Source: Pseudohaliea sp964438205
Lineage (GTDB): Bacteria; Pseudomonadota; Gammaproteobacteria; Pseudomonadales; Halieaceae
Direction of reading: 5' to 3'
Length of the DNA stretch: 64,000 nt
Assembly (NCBI GenBank): GCA_964438205.1
Contig: CAYTJQ010000005.1
Location: 1-64,000, forward strand
Shown: positions 1-7,994 of the stretch, piece by piece
How positions within the stretch are numbered: position 1 is the first letter of the stretch
Layout of the letters: every line of letters begins with the position of its first letter
Translations under genes and position numbers: made by a program
Notes under the pieces: model-generated
What the model saw: the letters and a program-made list of their open reading frames with translations, nothing else
Databases searched by the model: none
What the model was told of the DNA's origin: nothing

Positions 1-2
1 AT

Positions 3-215
3 CACGTAAGCAATGCAACACCCATGTATTTCGGTAGCCTCGTAGGTAAAGTCTGGTTCGAGCGCGAGATGCAATTTTGGCAGGGCACTCGAATGCACGA
101 AATTGCACTCCCAATTGTCAGGTCCGTAGATCCTGACTATATGAGAAAACACTACGACGAGTTATTGTCCACAGTACAAACCGCCGTTGATCACGGGCGG
201 AGTGAAGACGGCTAG
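3..215 (+). CDS. C-terminal part of an unknown protein, 5' end outside or at the window edge
   Basis: The frame is open from the first bases of the window to the TAG at 213-215, so the gene may begin upstream; the first ATG inside is at 24 (63 residues), with no clear ribosome-binding site before it. The visible protein is soluble-looking and ends in a charged Asp/Arg-rich stretch. No family was recognised. The first 60 bases contain only 28 G or C, unlike the GC-rich DNA that fills most of the window, which suggests foreign or decaying DNA at this edge. The next gene is on the other strand and converges on it. Confidence 0.4.
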   Translation, partial: HVSNATPMYFGSLVGKVWFEREMQFWQGTRMHEIALPIVRSVDPDYMRKHYDELLSTVQTAVDHGRSEDG

Positions 216-240
216 CAGATGCCGCTTCGGGCCTTCCCGG

Positions 241-930
241 TCATCCAGTCAGATCTGGGCAGATCGTACGCAAAGTGCAGTCCCGGGCACCGAAGACGAG
301 TAGCCACGCACAGGTGCCAAGCTCACCTATCGATGCGGGCAACGTCACCCACCCGGCAGCTGGCCAGCTCGCATAGTCCGCTACGAAAAAACGACATGCG
401 GTATCAACCAGATAGCCTGCACTCCCAAGCAGAAGTAGCACTCCCAGCAGTCTTGGAAGTGCCCCCGAGCGGATGATCAGAAGTCCGAGCGGAGCCAACC
501 AGAGCCCCCAGAAAACTGTTGCCACACCGATCCATTGGCGATAACCGGCCCGGGCGCTGGCCACATCGACAGCTGTTGCGGTTTCGCTGGCCAACGCGAT
601 AGCGAGTTGTGCGAAGTGAATCGCGGCCAGCAAGGTGGGAGGTAGACTCATTGCTACACACAGGATCATGAGGCGCGTGAGACGATGTCCCCACGGTGAC
701 AGAAAACGGCCGAGGGCAAGGGGTAATAGAAGGAAACAGGCAGACATCGCCAGCATTCCAACAATCTGTGCGATGAGTAGAGGCTGCTCCGTGTACAAAT
801 GACTTAGCACCTGCTGCGAATCCGCAGAGATAAATAGTTTTTTAGGCGCGTAGGCCAGTGCAAAGATACCAGCGAGCACCACGCTCAGATAAACGCCACC
901 GGCGATACGTCCCTGCTGCTTGATAGGCAT
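241..930 (-). CDS. DUF4386 family integral membrane protein
   Basis: The 229-residue protein resembles the DUF4386 family, whose function is unknown. The sequence shows about six hydrophobic helices: an N-terminal helix after a short basic stretch (residues about 10-30), a helix near 50-80, and further segments to the C terminus, including a Gly/Leu-rich helix with LLGVLLLLGSAGYLVDT. The ATG at 930 is the only good start; no strong Shine-Dalgarno lies before it. Base composition is AT-richer than most of the window, as in the truncated gene beside it, so both may belong to acquired DNA. No neighbour suggests a role. Confidence 0.75.
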   Translation of the reverse strand: MPIKQQGRIAGGVYLSVVLAGIFALAYAPKKLFISADSQQVLSHLYTEQPLLIAQIVGMLAMSACFLLLPLALGRFLSPWGHRLTRLMILCVAMSLPPTLLAAIHFAQLAIALASETATAVDVASARAGYRQWIGVATVFWGLWLAPLGLLIIRSGALPRLLGVLLLLGSAGYLVDTACRFFVADYASWPAAGWVTLPASIGELGTCAWLLVFGARDCTLRTICPDLTG

Positions 931-1303
931 GGGCTAACTCGAAAGGTGGACGGAACGTGTTGGTAAGCTTAGCGAATTAACGTGCGATAGACAGGTAATT
1001 TCATACCACTATTTGCGCGTAATGTCGCACTCGCTCTTCGCGTTTGATCAACCGCAACGGGGTACGGCAGTATCAAGAATTAACAAAGCCTACTAAAGGT
1101 CAGGAGCGGTAATCAGCGCGCGCGGTTGCTTCGACAACTGCTCATGAGAAGCTGGCTTTCATATAGGATTGGTTCTAGAGCAACGCTGGGTCCGTAGCGG
1201 GCAGTCGCCCAGTGCGATCTGAACGGCGGCTGTCGGCCAGCCCCGTGCCGAACCGCCACACTTAAAGTCATTTCTGGAAACGTTCCCGCGGGAACGCGCG
1301 GCA
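931..1303. other. Intergenic stretch with no recognisable gene
   Basis: These 373 bases separate the DUF4386 gene from the serine hydrolase gene. The left half is AT-richer and the right half GC-richer, so the compositional change lies here. Short open frames are present but have no recognisable domain, plausible start site or codon bias. I see no tRNA, no convincing terminator and no terminal inverted repeats of a mobile element. It may be remnant DNA at an island boundary. Confidence 0.5.
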
Positions 1304-2551
1304 CTAGTTTTCGAGGTCCGGTAGCGGCCAGGGGCCGCTGCGCGCCAGCTGCCGGGCGACCGGCAGCATGTCGTTGACGGTCTCGCTGAAATCGACCCCG
1401 GTGCCGAACCAGGCGATCACCAGCTCGCGGGCCGGGTCCACGTAGAGCCCCTGGCCGTCGTAACCGCTCTTGAAAAAGGCGCCGTCTTCCCAGACGTAGT
1501 CCCACTGCCAGGCCGCGTGGCGTGGCAGGTCGTCACCGAGGACCTCGCGGAGGGCAGCCAGGTCCTCCGCTTCGAGGGCGATGCCGGTCTGCTGGATGGA
1601 CCGGACCAGCGCGGCGTCGACCACGTCGAAGCGCTGCGGCGTATTGAACAGCTCGCCGAAGCGCGCGAGATCCCGCAGCCGCAGTGAGAAGCCGCCCGCC
1701 ACATAGGGGTAGCCGTCGCTGCTGATGGCGATGAGCGCATCGGCCTCTGGGCCGAGGCGGTCCCACAGCTGCTCACGAACGACGTTGGCAAAAGTCTGCT
1801 CGGTGACGGCCTCTATGACCAGGCCGAGCACGGCCGTATTGGCCGAGACATAGGCGTTCCGTGCTCCGGGCGGACCGCGCCGCGTCATCGACTTGAGTTC
1901 TGCCAGCAGGTTGCTGTCCCGCCCGGTAGGCGCGGTGATGTCGAGGGATTCCTCCAGGCGGTAGATGCAGGTCGAGGGATCCTGGTAGCCGTCACTGTCC
2001 AGGCAGTCGATGCCGGACCCCATGTCGGCGACCGCCTGCAGCGGCGTCCCGGCCCAGGCCGTCCCCGCCAGGAAAGGCAGGTAACGCTCTACCGGGGCAT
2101 CCATGGCCACCCGTCCTTCGCGCACGAGCGTCGCCAGCGTCGTGGCCGTGATCACCTTGCTCACGGACCAGGCGAAGTGCCGCTGCCAGGGCGCCATGTG
2201 CGGGTAGGCCTCGAAGGCGATGGCGCCGCGGTGCAGCACGAGCACGCCGTCCAGCAGCGGGTCGCCGGCCACGTAGGCCGCGAAGGTGGAGGTACCGCCG
2301 CGATGCGTCACCGGCACCGCCGCGAGCGCTTCATCCTGGGCCTCCGGCAGGGCCCGGGCCGGCGCCGTGCGCGGGACCGTCGCCTGGTAGCGGTAGGCCG
2401 GTGCGTGGAGATGGAACTGGCGGCTTATCGCGCCGCCACTGTCGAAGTTCTGTGGGGAGACAGCCGTATGGCGGTCACGGAAAGGCTGTGCCGCGGCAGC
2501 GGTAGTGGCGAGAAGCAGGGCGACGGCGAAAAACGAACGGCTCTCCAGCAT
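1304..2551 (-). CDS. Exported serine hydrolase of the class C beta-lactamase fold
   Basis: This 415-residue protein belongs to the beta-lactamase/penicillin-binding-protein-like serine hydrolases (esterase EstB/AmpC fold), probably acting in the periplasm. An N-terminal hydrophobic segment (about residues 7-21, ending in an Ala-rich AxA site) looks like a signal peptide. The catalytic S-x-x-K motif reads SVSK with the nucleophile near Ser129, and a Tyr motif (NAYVSAN) lies about 100 residues later. A longer open frame exists, but ATG 2551 is preceded by GGAGG (complement of 2558-2562) and starts the signal peptide, so it was chosen. It diverges from the efflux operon. The substrate is unknown; class C beta-lactamase activity is not implied. 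Confidence 0.85.
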   Translation of the reverse strand: MLESRSFFAVALLLATTAAAAQPFRDRHTAVSPQNFDSGGAISRQFHLHAPAYRYQATVPRTAPARALPEAQDEALAAVPVTHRGGTSTFAAYVAGDPLLDGVLVLHRGAIAFEAYPHMAPWQRHFAWSVSKVITATTLATLVREGRVAMDAPVERYLPFLAGTAWAGTPLQAVADMGSGIDCLDSDGYQDPSTCIYRLEESLDITAPTGRDSNLLAELKSMTRRGPPGARNAYVSANTAVLGLVIEAVTEQTFANVVREQLWDRLGPEADALIAISSDGYPYVAGGFSLRLRDLARFGELFNTPQRFDVVDAALVRSIQQTGIALEAEDLAALREVLGDDLPRHAAWQWDYVWEDGAFFKSGYDGQGLYVDPARELVIAWFGTGVDFSETVNDMLPVARQLARSGPWPLPDLEN

Positions 2552-2714
2552 GGGGATCCTCCAAACGCTTGCCGCGACATCATACCGAAGGCGAGACCAC
2601 GACGAGCCGTCGCGGGCGCCGCGGGCGCCGCGGGGCCGAGGCTTGATCTGGCGCACTGGCCTTTCGCACCAGGGCACGCATACTGGGAGGCAAGCGGGCA
2701 ACGGCAGGCACGCC

Positions 2715-3878
2715 ATGATGCACGGCAAGACAGGACTGATCCTCTCGATCCTGGCGGGGGTCGTCGTCCTCGCCCTGCTCCTTGCCTGGCTCTCGCGGCC
2801 GGAGCCGATCCCGGTGCGCGTGGAGACTGTCACCCGGGGCCTGGTGCAGGATACTGTGGCCAACACCAGGGCCGGTACCATCGAGGCCTGCCGGCGCGCC
2901 GGCATCTCGCCCCGCCTCGGTGGCCAGATCGACCGCATGCCGGTCACCGAGGGCGACGTGGTCAAGGCCGGCGAGATCCTCATGGAGTTCTGGAACGACG
3001 ACCTGCGGGCGCAGGCGCGACTGGCCGAGAGCGAGCTGACGGCGTCCGACGCACGGCGGGAGCAGGCCTGCATCGTCGCCGAACGCGCGGCCCGCGAGGC
3101 CGAGCGCCAGCGGCGCCTGGGAAGCCAGAACCTCGCCTCCGAGGAAGCCATCGACAACGCCGAGAGCCAGGCGCTCGCCCAGCAGGCCGCCTGCACCGCG
3201 GCGCGCGCCGCCGTGGAGGTGAGCCGGGCCCGGCTCGAGGTGGCCCAGGCGGCGCTGGACCAGACCCAGCTGCGCGCGCCCTTCCCCGGCGTGATCGCCG
3301 AGGTGAACGGCGAGGTCGGCGAGTTCGTCACGCCCTCCCCCGTCGGCATTCCCACGCCGCCGGCGGTGGACCTCATGGACATCAGCTGCCTCTATGTCTC
3401 CGCCCCCATCGACGAGGTCGACGCGCCGGCGATCCGCGTGGACATGCCGGCGAACATCGCCCTCGATGCCTTCGACGATCGGGTCTTCGCCGGCCGGGTC
3501 CGGCGCGTGGCGCCCTACGTGCTCGACGTGGAAAAACAGGCCCGCACCGTGGACGTGGAGGTCGCCTTCCTCGAGCCGGCGGACTGCGACTGCATGCTGC
3601 CGGGCTACAGCGCCGATATCGAGGTGATCCTCGCCCAGCACGACAACGTACTGCGCATCCCCACGCAGGCCGTGCGCGAGGGCAACCGTGTTTACCTGGT
3701 CGGCGACGACGACCGGCTCGAGGAGCGGCGCATCGAGACCGGCCTGCGCAACTGGGCCTGGACCGAGGTGACCGCCGGTCTCGAAGCCGGCGACACGCTC
3801 GTCCTGTCCGTCGACCGGGAAGGCGTCGCGCCCGGTGTCATCGTCGAGGCGAGGCCGGGACCCGGCGGCGATGATTGA
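2715..3878 (+). CDS. Membrane fusion (periplasmic adaptor) protein of an ABC efflux system, HlyD/MacA type
   Basis: The 387-residue protein has one N-terminal membrane helix (about residues 8-27), then the beta-barrel, lipoyl and alpha-hairpin arrangement of RND/MacA adaptor proteins. The coiled coil spans roughly residues 95-190, rich in Ala, Glu, Arg and Gln, and is followed by the conserved LRAPFPGVIAEV segment of the second lipoyl half. Such proteins link an inner-membrane pump to an outer-membrane channel. The start was set at ATG 2715 (tandem ATG ATG), just before the helix, because the longer frame upstream overlaps the divergent hydrolase gene. Its stop overlaps the start of the ATPase gene by 8 bases, showing one operon. 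No outer-membrane channel gene is seen nearby. Confidence 0.85.
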   Translation: MMHGKTGLILSILAGVVVLALLLAWLSRPEPIPVRVETVTRGLVQDTVANTRAGTIEACRRAGISPRLGGQIDRMPVTEGDVVKAGEILMEFWNDDLRAQARLAESELTASDARREQACIVAERAAREAERQRRLGSQNLASEEAIDNAESQALAQQAACTAARAAVEVSRARLEVAQAALDQTQLRAPFPGVIAEVNGEVGEFVTPSPVGIPTPPAVDLMDISCLYVSAPIDEVDAPAIRVDMPANIALDAFDDRVFAGRVRRVAPYVLDVEKQARTVDVEVAFLEPADCDCMLPGYSADIEVILAQHDNVLRIPTQAVREGNRVYLVGDDDRLEERRIETGLRNWAWTEVTAGLEAGDTLVLSVDREGVAPGVIVEARPGPGGDD

Positions 3879-4563
3879 GCTGTCGCACATCGACCGCCAC
3901 TTCCAGGTCGGTGACCAGCTCGTCAAGGCCCTGGACGATGTCAGCCTGCACATCGGCGCGGGGGAGTACGTCTCCATCATGGGGCCCTCGGGCTCCGGCA
4001 AGTCGACACTCCTGAACCTCATCGGCCTCCTCGACCGGCCCACCGCCGGGCGCTACCGCCTCGACGGTACCGACGTGACCTCCCTTAGCGATGTGGAGCA
4101 AGCGCAGGTGCGCAACAGCCAGATCGGCTTCGTCTTCCAGATGTTCCACCTCGTGCCCCGGCTCACCGCCGCGGAGAACGTCGAGCTGCCCCTGCTGCTC
4201 GCAGGCATGGGCGCGGACGAACGGCGGCCGAAGGTCGCCGCCGCCCTCGAGGGCCTGGGCATGGCGGACCGCGCCCACCACAAGCCGGAACAGCTCTCCG
4301 GCGGCCAGCGCCAGCGCGTGGCCATCGCCCGGGCCACCATCACGGAGCCGCGGGTGCTCCTCGCCGATGAGCCCACGGGCAACCTCGACCACAAGTCCGG
4401 GGGCGATGTCATCGCCATTCTCGAAGGGCTGGTCGATGCGGGCATCACGCTGATCATGGTGACCCACGACCCGGCCATGGGTGGCCGCGCACACCGGCAG
4501 CTCAAGATGATGGACGGGCGCCTGGCCAGCGACGAAGCGGGCGAGGGCGATGGCGCTGCATAG
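3871..4563 (+). CDS. ABC transporter ATP-binding protein, MacB/LolD family
   Basis: The 230-residue ATPase has the Walker A motif GPSGSGKS near residue 43, a Q-loop (FVFQMFHLVPRL), the LSGGQRQR signature, Walker B followed by DEPTGNLD, and a THD switch histidine. The extended loop around the Q-loop and PTGNLD is typical of the MacB/LolD/FtsE group that works with FtsX-like permeases. Start ATG 3871 overlaps the adaptor stop (ATGATTGA); a longer frame from 3835 would overlap the adaptor more deeply and adds no conserved residue. It overlaps the next permease by 14 bases. It most likely powers both following permeases as a split MacB. The exported substrate cannot be told from sequence. Confidence 0.93.
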   Translation: MIELSHIDRHFQVGDQLVKALDDVSLHIGAGEYVSIMGPSGSGKSTLLNLIGLLDRPTAGRYRLDGTDVTSLSDVEQAQVRNSQIGFVFQMFHLVPRLTAAENVELPLLLAGMGADERRPKVAAALEGLGMADRAHHKPEQLSGGQRQRVAIARATITEPRVLLADEPTGNLDHKSGGDVIAILEGLVDAGITLIMVTHDPAMGGRAHRQLKMMDGRLASDEAGEGDGAA

Positions 4564-5764
4564 CAGGGACGTGGCGCGCTTCTCCTGGCGCGCGCTCACC
4601 GGCTACCCGGCCCGGACCCTGCTCATGCTCGTCGCCATGGCCATCGGTGTCGGCTCGGTCGTAGTCCTCACCGCCCTCGGCGAGGGCGCGCGCGGCTACG
4701 TGACCGGCGAGTTCGCCTCCCTGGGGACCAACCTCGTGGTGGTGCTGCCCGGGCGCTCCGAGACCGCCGGGGTGAACCCCGGCGCCATGTTCGGCGAGAC
4801 CCCGCGAGACCTCACCCTTGACGACGCCCTGGCCCTGACCCGCTCGGGCCGCGTGCGCCGCGTCGCCCCGCTGAACGTGGGCTCGGTGTCCGTCAGCTAC
4901 GGGCCGCGCTCCCGCGACGTGGTGATGCTCGGCTCCACCAGCGAGCTGCTGCCGGTGCGCCACTGGACCATGGCCCAGGGCAGTTTCCTGCCGGCCACGG
5001 ATATCGACCGGGCCCTGCCCGTGGCGGTGCTGGGAGAGACCGTCCGCGACGAGCTCTTCGGCGCCGAGCAGGCCCTTGGCGAGTGGCTGCGCATCGGCGA
5101 CCGCCGCTTCCGCGTCATCGGCATCCTGACCTCCCAGGGCCGCTCCATCGGGGTCGACACGGATGAGACGATCATCATCCCCGTGGCCGCGGCGCAGCAG
5201 CTCCTCAACACCCAGTCGCTCTTTCGCATCCTCGTCGAGGCGCGCAGCCGCGAGGACATCGAGCCGGTGCGGGACTTCGTCGAGGCGACCATCGCGGAGC
5301 GGCACCAGGGCGAGAAGGACGTGACCGTGGTCACCCAGGATGCCGTGCTCTCCACCTTCGACGACATCCTCGGCGCCCTCACTCTTGCCGTGGGCGGTAT
5401 CGCCGCCATCAGTCTCGCCGTCGCGGGCATCCTCATCATGAACGTGATGCTGGTGGCCGTCTCCGAGCGCACCGCGGAGATCGGCCTGCTCAAGGCCATC
5501 GGCGCCACGCCGCGGCAGATCCTGCTCTTGATCCTCGCCGAGGCGTCGCTCCTTTCGCTCCTCGGCGCCCTCCTCGGCCTCGCCATCGGCGAGGCCGCAG
5601 CCCTCGGCCTGCGCCTCGCGCTGCCCATCCTGCCGGCCTACGCGCCGACCTGGGTCATCGCCGTGGTGGTCGCCATCGCCATGGCGACGGGCGTGGTCTT
5701 CAGCCTGCTGCCGGCACGCAGCGCGGCGCGGCTGGACCCGGTCCTCGCCCTCTCGCGGCGCTAG
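4550..5764 (+). CDS. MacB-like ABC permease, first copy
   Basis: The 404-residue protein has an N-terminal membrane helix (about residues 20-42), a large periplasmic MacB_PCD-type domain, and three C-terminal helices with the FtsX signature region (ERTAEIGLLKAIGATPRQ) near residue 305. This is the permease half of MacB-type mechanotransmission pumps that drive adaptor/channel complexes from the cytoplasmic membrane. It starts inside the ATPase gene and lies 4 bases before a second permease. Having two different permeases with one ATPase suggests a heterodimeric membrane part. Confidence 0.9.
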   Translation: MALHSRDVARFSWRALTGYPARTLLMLVAMAIGVGSVVVLTALGEGARGYVTGEFASLGTNLVVVLPGRSETAGVNPGAMFGETPRDLTLDDALALTRSGRVRRVAPLNVGSVSVSYGPRSRDVVMLGSTSELLPVRHWTMAQGSFLPATDIDRALPVAVLGETVRDELFGAEQALGEWLRIGDRRFRVIGILTSQGRSIGVDTDETIIIPVAAAQQLLNTQSLFRILVEARSREDIEPVRDFVEATIAERHQGEKDVTVVTQDAVLSTFDDILGALTLAVGGIAAISLAVAGILIMNVMLVAVSERTAEIGLLKAIGATPRQILLLILAEASLLSLLGALLGLAIGEAAALGLRLALPILPAYAPTWVIAVVVAIAMATGVVFSLLPARSAARLDPVLALSRR

Positions 5765-5768
5765 CGCG

Positions 5769-6968
5769 GTGAAAACGGCGGATTTCCTGTCCCTGACCAG
5801 CAGTTCGCTGGTTGCGCACCGCACCCGCAGCCTGCTCACGGCCCTCGGCATCGCCGTGGGCATCGGCGCGGTGGTACTCCTCACCTCCATCGGCCAGGGG
5901 CTGCAGCAATTCGTGCTGGCGCAGTTCACCCAGTTCGGCACCACCATCGTGGCCGTGAACCCGGGCAAGGCGACCACGGCGGGCACCAGCGTCGGCGTGT
6001 TCGGTACGGAGCGGCCACTGACCATCGAGGATGCGGTGGCCCTGGAGCAGCTGCCCTGGGCCCGCGCCGTGGTGCCCTTCGTGCAGGGCAACGCCGCCGT
6101 GGAGTACGGCAGCCTGAGCCGGCGCACGACCATCTACGGCGCCGGGCCGGCCATGCCCGAGGCCTTCCGCATGGCGGTCGCCATCGGCCGCTTCCTGCCG
6201 GATGATGACCCCACCGCGCCCAGAGCCTTCGCGGTCCTCGGCAGCAAGTTGCGCAGCGAGCTCTTCCGGGACGGGAACCCGCTCGGCAAGCGGGTGACCA
6301 TCGCCGGCAGCCGGTTCCGCGTGATCGGCGTCATGGAATCGAAAGGCACGGTGCTCGGCTTCGACCTCGACGACACGGTGTACATTCCCGCGGCCCGGGC
6401 CATGAGCCTGTTCAATGTCGACGGGCTCATCGAGATCGACGTGATGTACGACGAGGACACGGCGGTGGAAACGGTGGTGGAAGGCATCCGCCGGGTGCTG
6501 ACGGCCCGCCACGGCCGCGACGACGTCACCATCACCACGCAGCAGCAGATGCTCGACGTGCTCGGCGGCGTGCTGGACGTGCTCACCTTCGCCGTCGCGG
6601 CCATCGGCGGCGTGTCCCTGCTCGTCGGTGCCATCGGCATCGTCACCATCATGACCATCGCCGTGAACGAGCGCACCAACGAGATCGGCCTGCTGCGCGC
6701 CCTCGGCGCGCGGCAGGGCCAGGTATTGGCGCTGTTCCTCGGCGAGGCCATCGTCCTCGCCGCGGTCGGCGGCCTCGCCGGTCTCGCCCTCGGCACCGGC
6801 CTCGGTCAGCTGCTGCACCTCGCCGTGCCGGCCCTGCCGGTCCGCCCTTCCCTGTTCTACACGGTCCTTGCCGAGAGCATCGCCGTGACCATCGGCCTGC
6901 TCGCGGGGGTGCTGCCGGCCCGCCGCGCCGCGCGCCTGGACCCCGTGGAGGCCCTGCGGGCGGAGTAG
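5769..6968 (+). CDS. MacB-like ABC permease, second copy
   Basis: The 399-residue protein begins at GTG 5769, four bases after the first permease. It has the same plan: helix near residues 20-45, periplasmic MacB_PCD domain, then three helices containing the FtsX motif VNERTNEIGLLRALGAR. It ends in the RRAARLDPVEALR tail typical of MacB/YknZ permeases, also seen in a shorter form in the first copy. The two are clearly related but diverged, as expected of an old duplication giving two subunits of one transporter. The gene closes the four-gene operon; the following acetyltransferase, 53 bases on, may be read through. Confidence 0.9.
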   Translation: MKTADFLSLTSSSLVAHRTRSLLTALGIAVGIGAVVLLTSIGQGLQQFVLAQFTQFGTTIVAVNPGKATTAGTSVGVFGTERPLTIEDAVALEQLPWARAVVPFVQGNAAVEYGSLSRRTTIYGAGPAMPEAFRMAVAIGRFLPDDDPTAPRAFAVLGSKLRSELFRDGNPLGKRVTIAGSRFRVIGVMESKGTVLGFDLDDTVYIPAARAMSLFNVDGLIEIDVMYDEDTAVETVVEGIRRVLTARHGRDDVTITTQQQMLDVLGGVLDVLTFAVAAIGGVSLLVGAIGIVTIMTIAVNERTNEIGLLRALGARQGQVLALFLGEAIVLAAVGGLAGLALGTGLGQLLHLAVPALPVRPSLFYTVLAESIAVTIGLLAGVLPARRAARLDPVEALRAE

Positions 6969-7021
6969 CGCGGGAATCCAACCCCGGGTACGGTCGTCAT
7001 CAGGGAGAGGGGGAAGGGACC

Positions 7022-7573
7022 ATGAGCCACCGCGCGACGATGCTCGCTGAGCGCTTCACCAGCAAGCGCCTCGTCCTGCGCCGGCCGGAGCCGGCGGACG
7101 CGGCGGCCATCTACGAACGCTACGCGGCCAGCGATGCCGTCACGCGCTACCTGAGCTGGCCCCGCCACCGCTCGATCGAAGACACGCGCGCCTTCCTGGC
7201 CTTCGCGGACGCCGCCTGGGCGCAGTGGCAGGCGGGCCCGCTGCTCATCGAGGAGCGGGAGAGCGGCCAGCTCCTCGGCAGTACGGGGGTGGCCTGCCAG
7301 ACGGCCTACCGGGTCGACACCGGCTACGTGCTCGCCGAGGACGCCTGGGGCCAGGGCTACGCCAGCGAGGCGCTCGCCACAGTGCTCGAGGCCCTCGCCG
7401 GTACCACCGTCTGGCGCGTCGAGGCGTTCTGCCACCCGGAGCACACGGCCTCCACCAGCGTGCTCGAGAAGGCCGGCTTCGAGCTCGACGGACGCCTGCG
7501 CCGGCACACGGTCTTCCCCAACCTCGCGCCGGAGCCGCAGGACGTGTTCGTCTATTCCCGCATTCTGTGGTAA
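7022..7573 (+). CDS. GNAT family N-acetyltransferase, RimJ/RimL type
   Basis: The 183-residue protein starts with the beta strand TKRLVLR-like sequence (SKRLVLRRPEPADA) and carries the acetyl-CoA site region around residues 105-120 (GYVLAEDAWGQGYASEAL), the Q/RxxGxG/A type loop of GNAT enzymes. RimJ/RimL relatives acetylate protein N termini, but many acetylate small molecules or antibiotics, so the substrate is open. A purine-rich site (GGGAGAGGGGGAAGG) lies before ATG 7022. It follows the efflux operon and may be cotranscribed with it. Confidence 0.88.
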   Translation: MSHRATMLAERFTSKRLVLRRPEPADAAAIYERYAASDAVTRYLSWPRHRSIEDTRAFLAFADAAWAQWQAGPLLIEERESGQLLGSTGVACQTAYRVDTGYVLAEDAWGQGYASEALATVLEALAGTTVWRVEAFCHPEHTASTSVLEKAGFELDGRLRRHTVFPNLAPEPQDVFVYSRILW

Positions 7574-7969
7574 CCCGAATTCCCTGGTCCCCCGCCTAAC
7601 GCGACCAGAAGAAGCCCCGGCCGGGGGCCGTGTGACAGATTTCCCTTGCCAGCGGGGCCCTCAACCCCTAGCCTTCGCGCCTTCCCTTCTAGACCCTGAA
7701 ACGGACCCGTGAGCCATCCCGCGTTAGCGCGGGGACGGCACAGCCTGTCGTTCCCCGCCGCGGCCGGGGCTACGGCCACCGCGCGCGGGACAGACTGGAG
7801 ACAGCGCGACGGCCATGGCCTCGATCAAGCACGACTGGTNNNNNNNNNNNNNNNNNNNNNNNNNNNNNNNNNNNNNNNNNNNNNNNNNNNNNNNNNNNNN
7901 NNNNNNNNNNNNNNNNNNNNNNNNNNNNNNNNNNNNNNNGCGGGACAGACTGGAGACAGCGCGACGGCC
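7574..7969. other. Intergenic region with an internal scaffold gap
   Basis: Between the acetyltransferase and the SulP gene there are about 211 bases of unique sequence, the first copy of a 55-bp duplicated segment, 100 Ns and the second copy. The unique part holds two small GC-rich inverted repeats: CCCCGG/CCGGGG near 7615, and CCCGCG-TTAG-CGCGGG near 7717-7733. Neither is followed by a T-run. A promoter for the SulP-USP genes must lie here but no clear -35/-10 pair is visible. Confidence 0.5.
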
Positions 7970-7994
7970 ATGGCCTCGATCAAGCACGACTGGT
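7785..7994. repeat. 55-bp direct repeat flanking the first scaffold gap (7785-7839 and 7940-7994)
   Basis: The 55 bases ending at 7839 are identical to the 55 bases starting at 7940, exactly on either side of the run of Ns. Both copies contain the SulP start codon and first codons (ATG 7815 and ATG 7970). An exact repeat ending at a gap edge is what two contigs sharing an end k-mer look like after scaffolding, so one copy is probably not real. The coding frame continues only from the second copy. Confidence 0.9.
7840..7939. other. Assembly gap of 100 N
   Basis: Exactly 100 undetermined bases, a conventional placeholder length. Because the flanks are identical over 55 bases, the true distance is probably negative (an overlap), and nothing need be missing here. 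Confidence 0.95.

Noticed and set aside
1113..1505. A 130-codon minus-strand frame between the DUF4386 and hydrolase genes
   Set aside because: It overlaps the hydrolase gene in another frame and is Arg/Gly-rich without a domain.
2552..3382. An N-terminal extension of the serine hydrolase up to 3382
   Set aside because: It would overlap the adaptor gene, is Arg/Ser-rich, and lies before the natural signal peptide start with GGAGG at 2551.
7815..7839. An additional SulP start in the copy before the gap
   Set aside because: It is one of two identical 55-bp contig ends; only the copy at 7970 continues into the gene.
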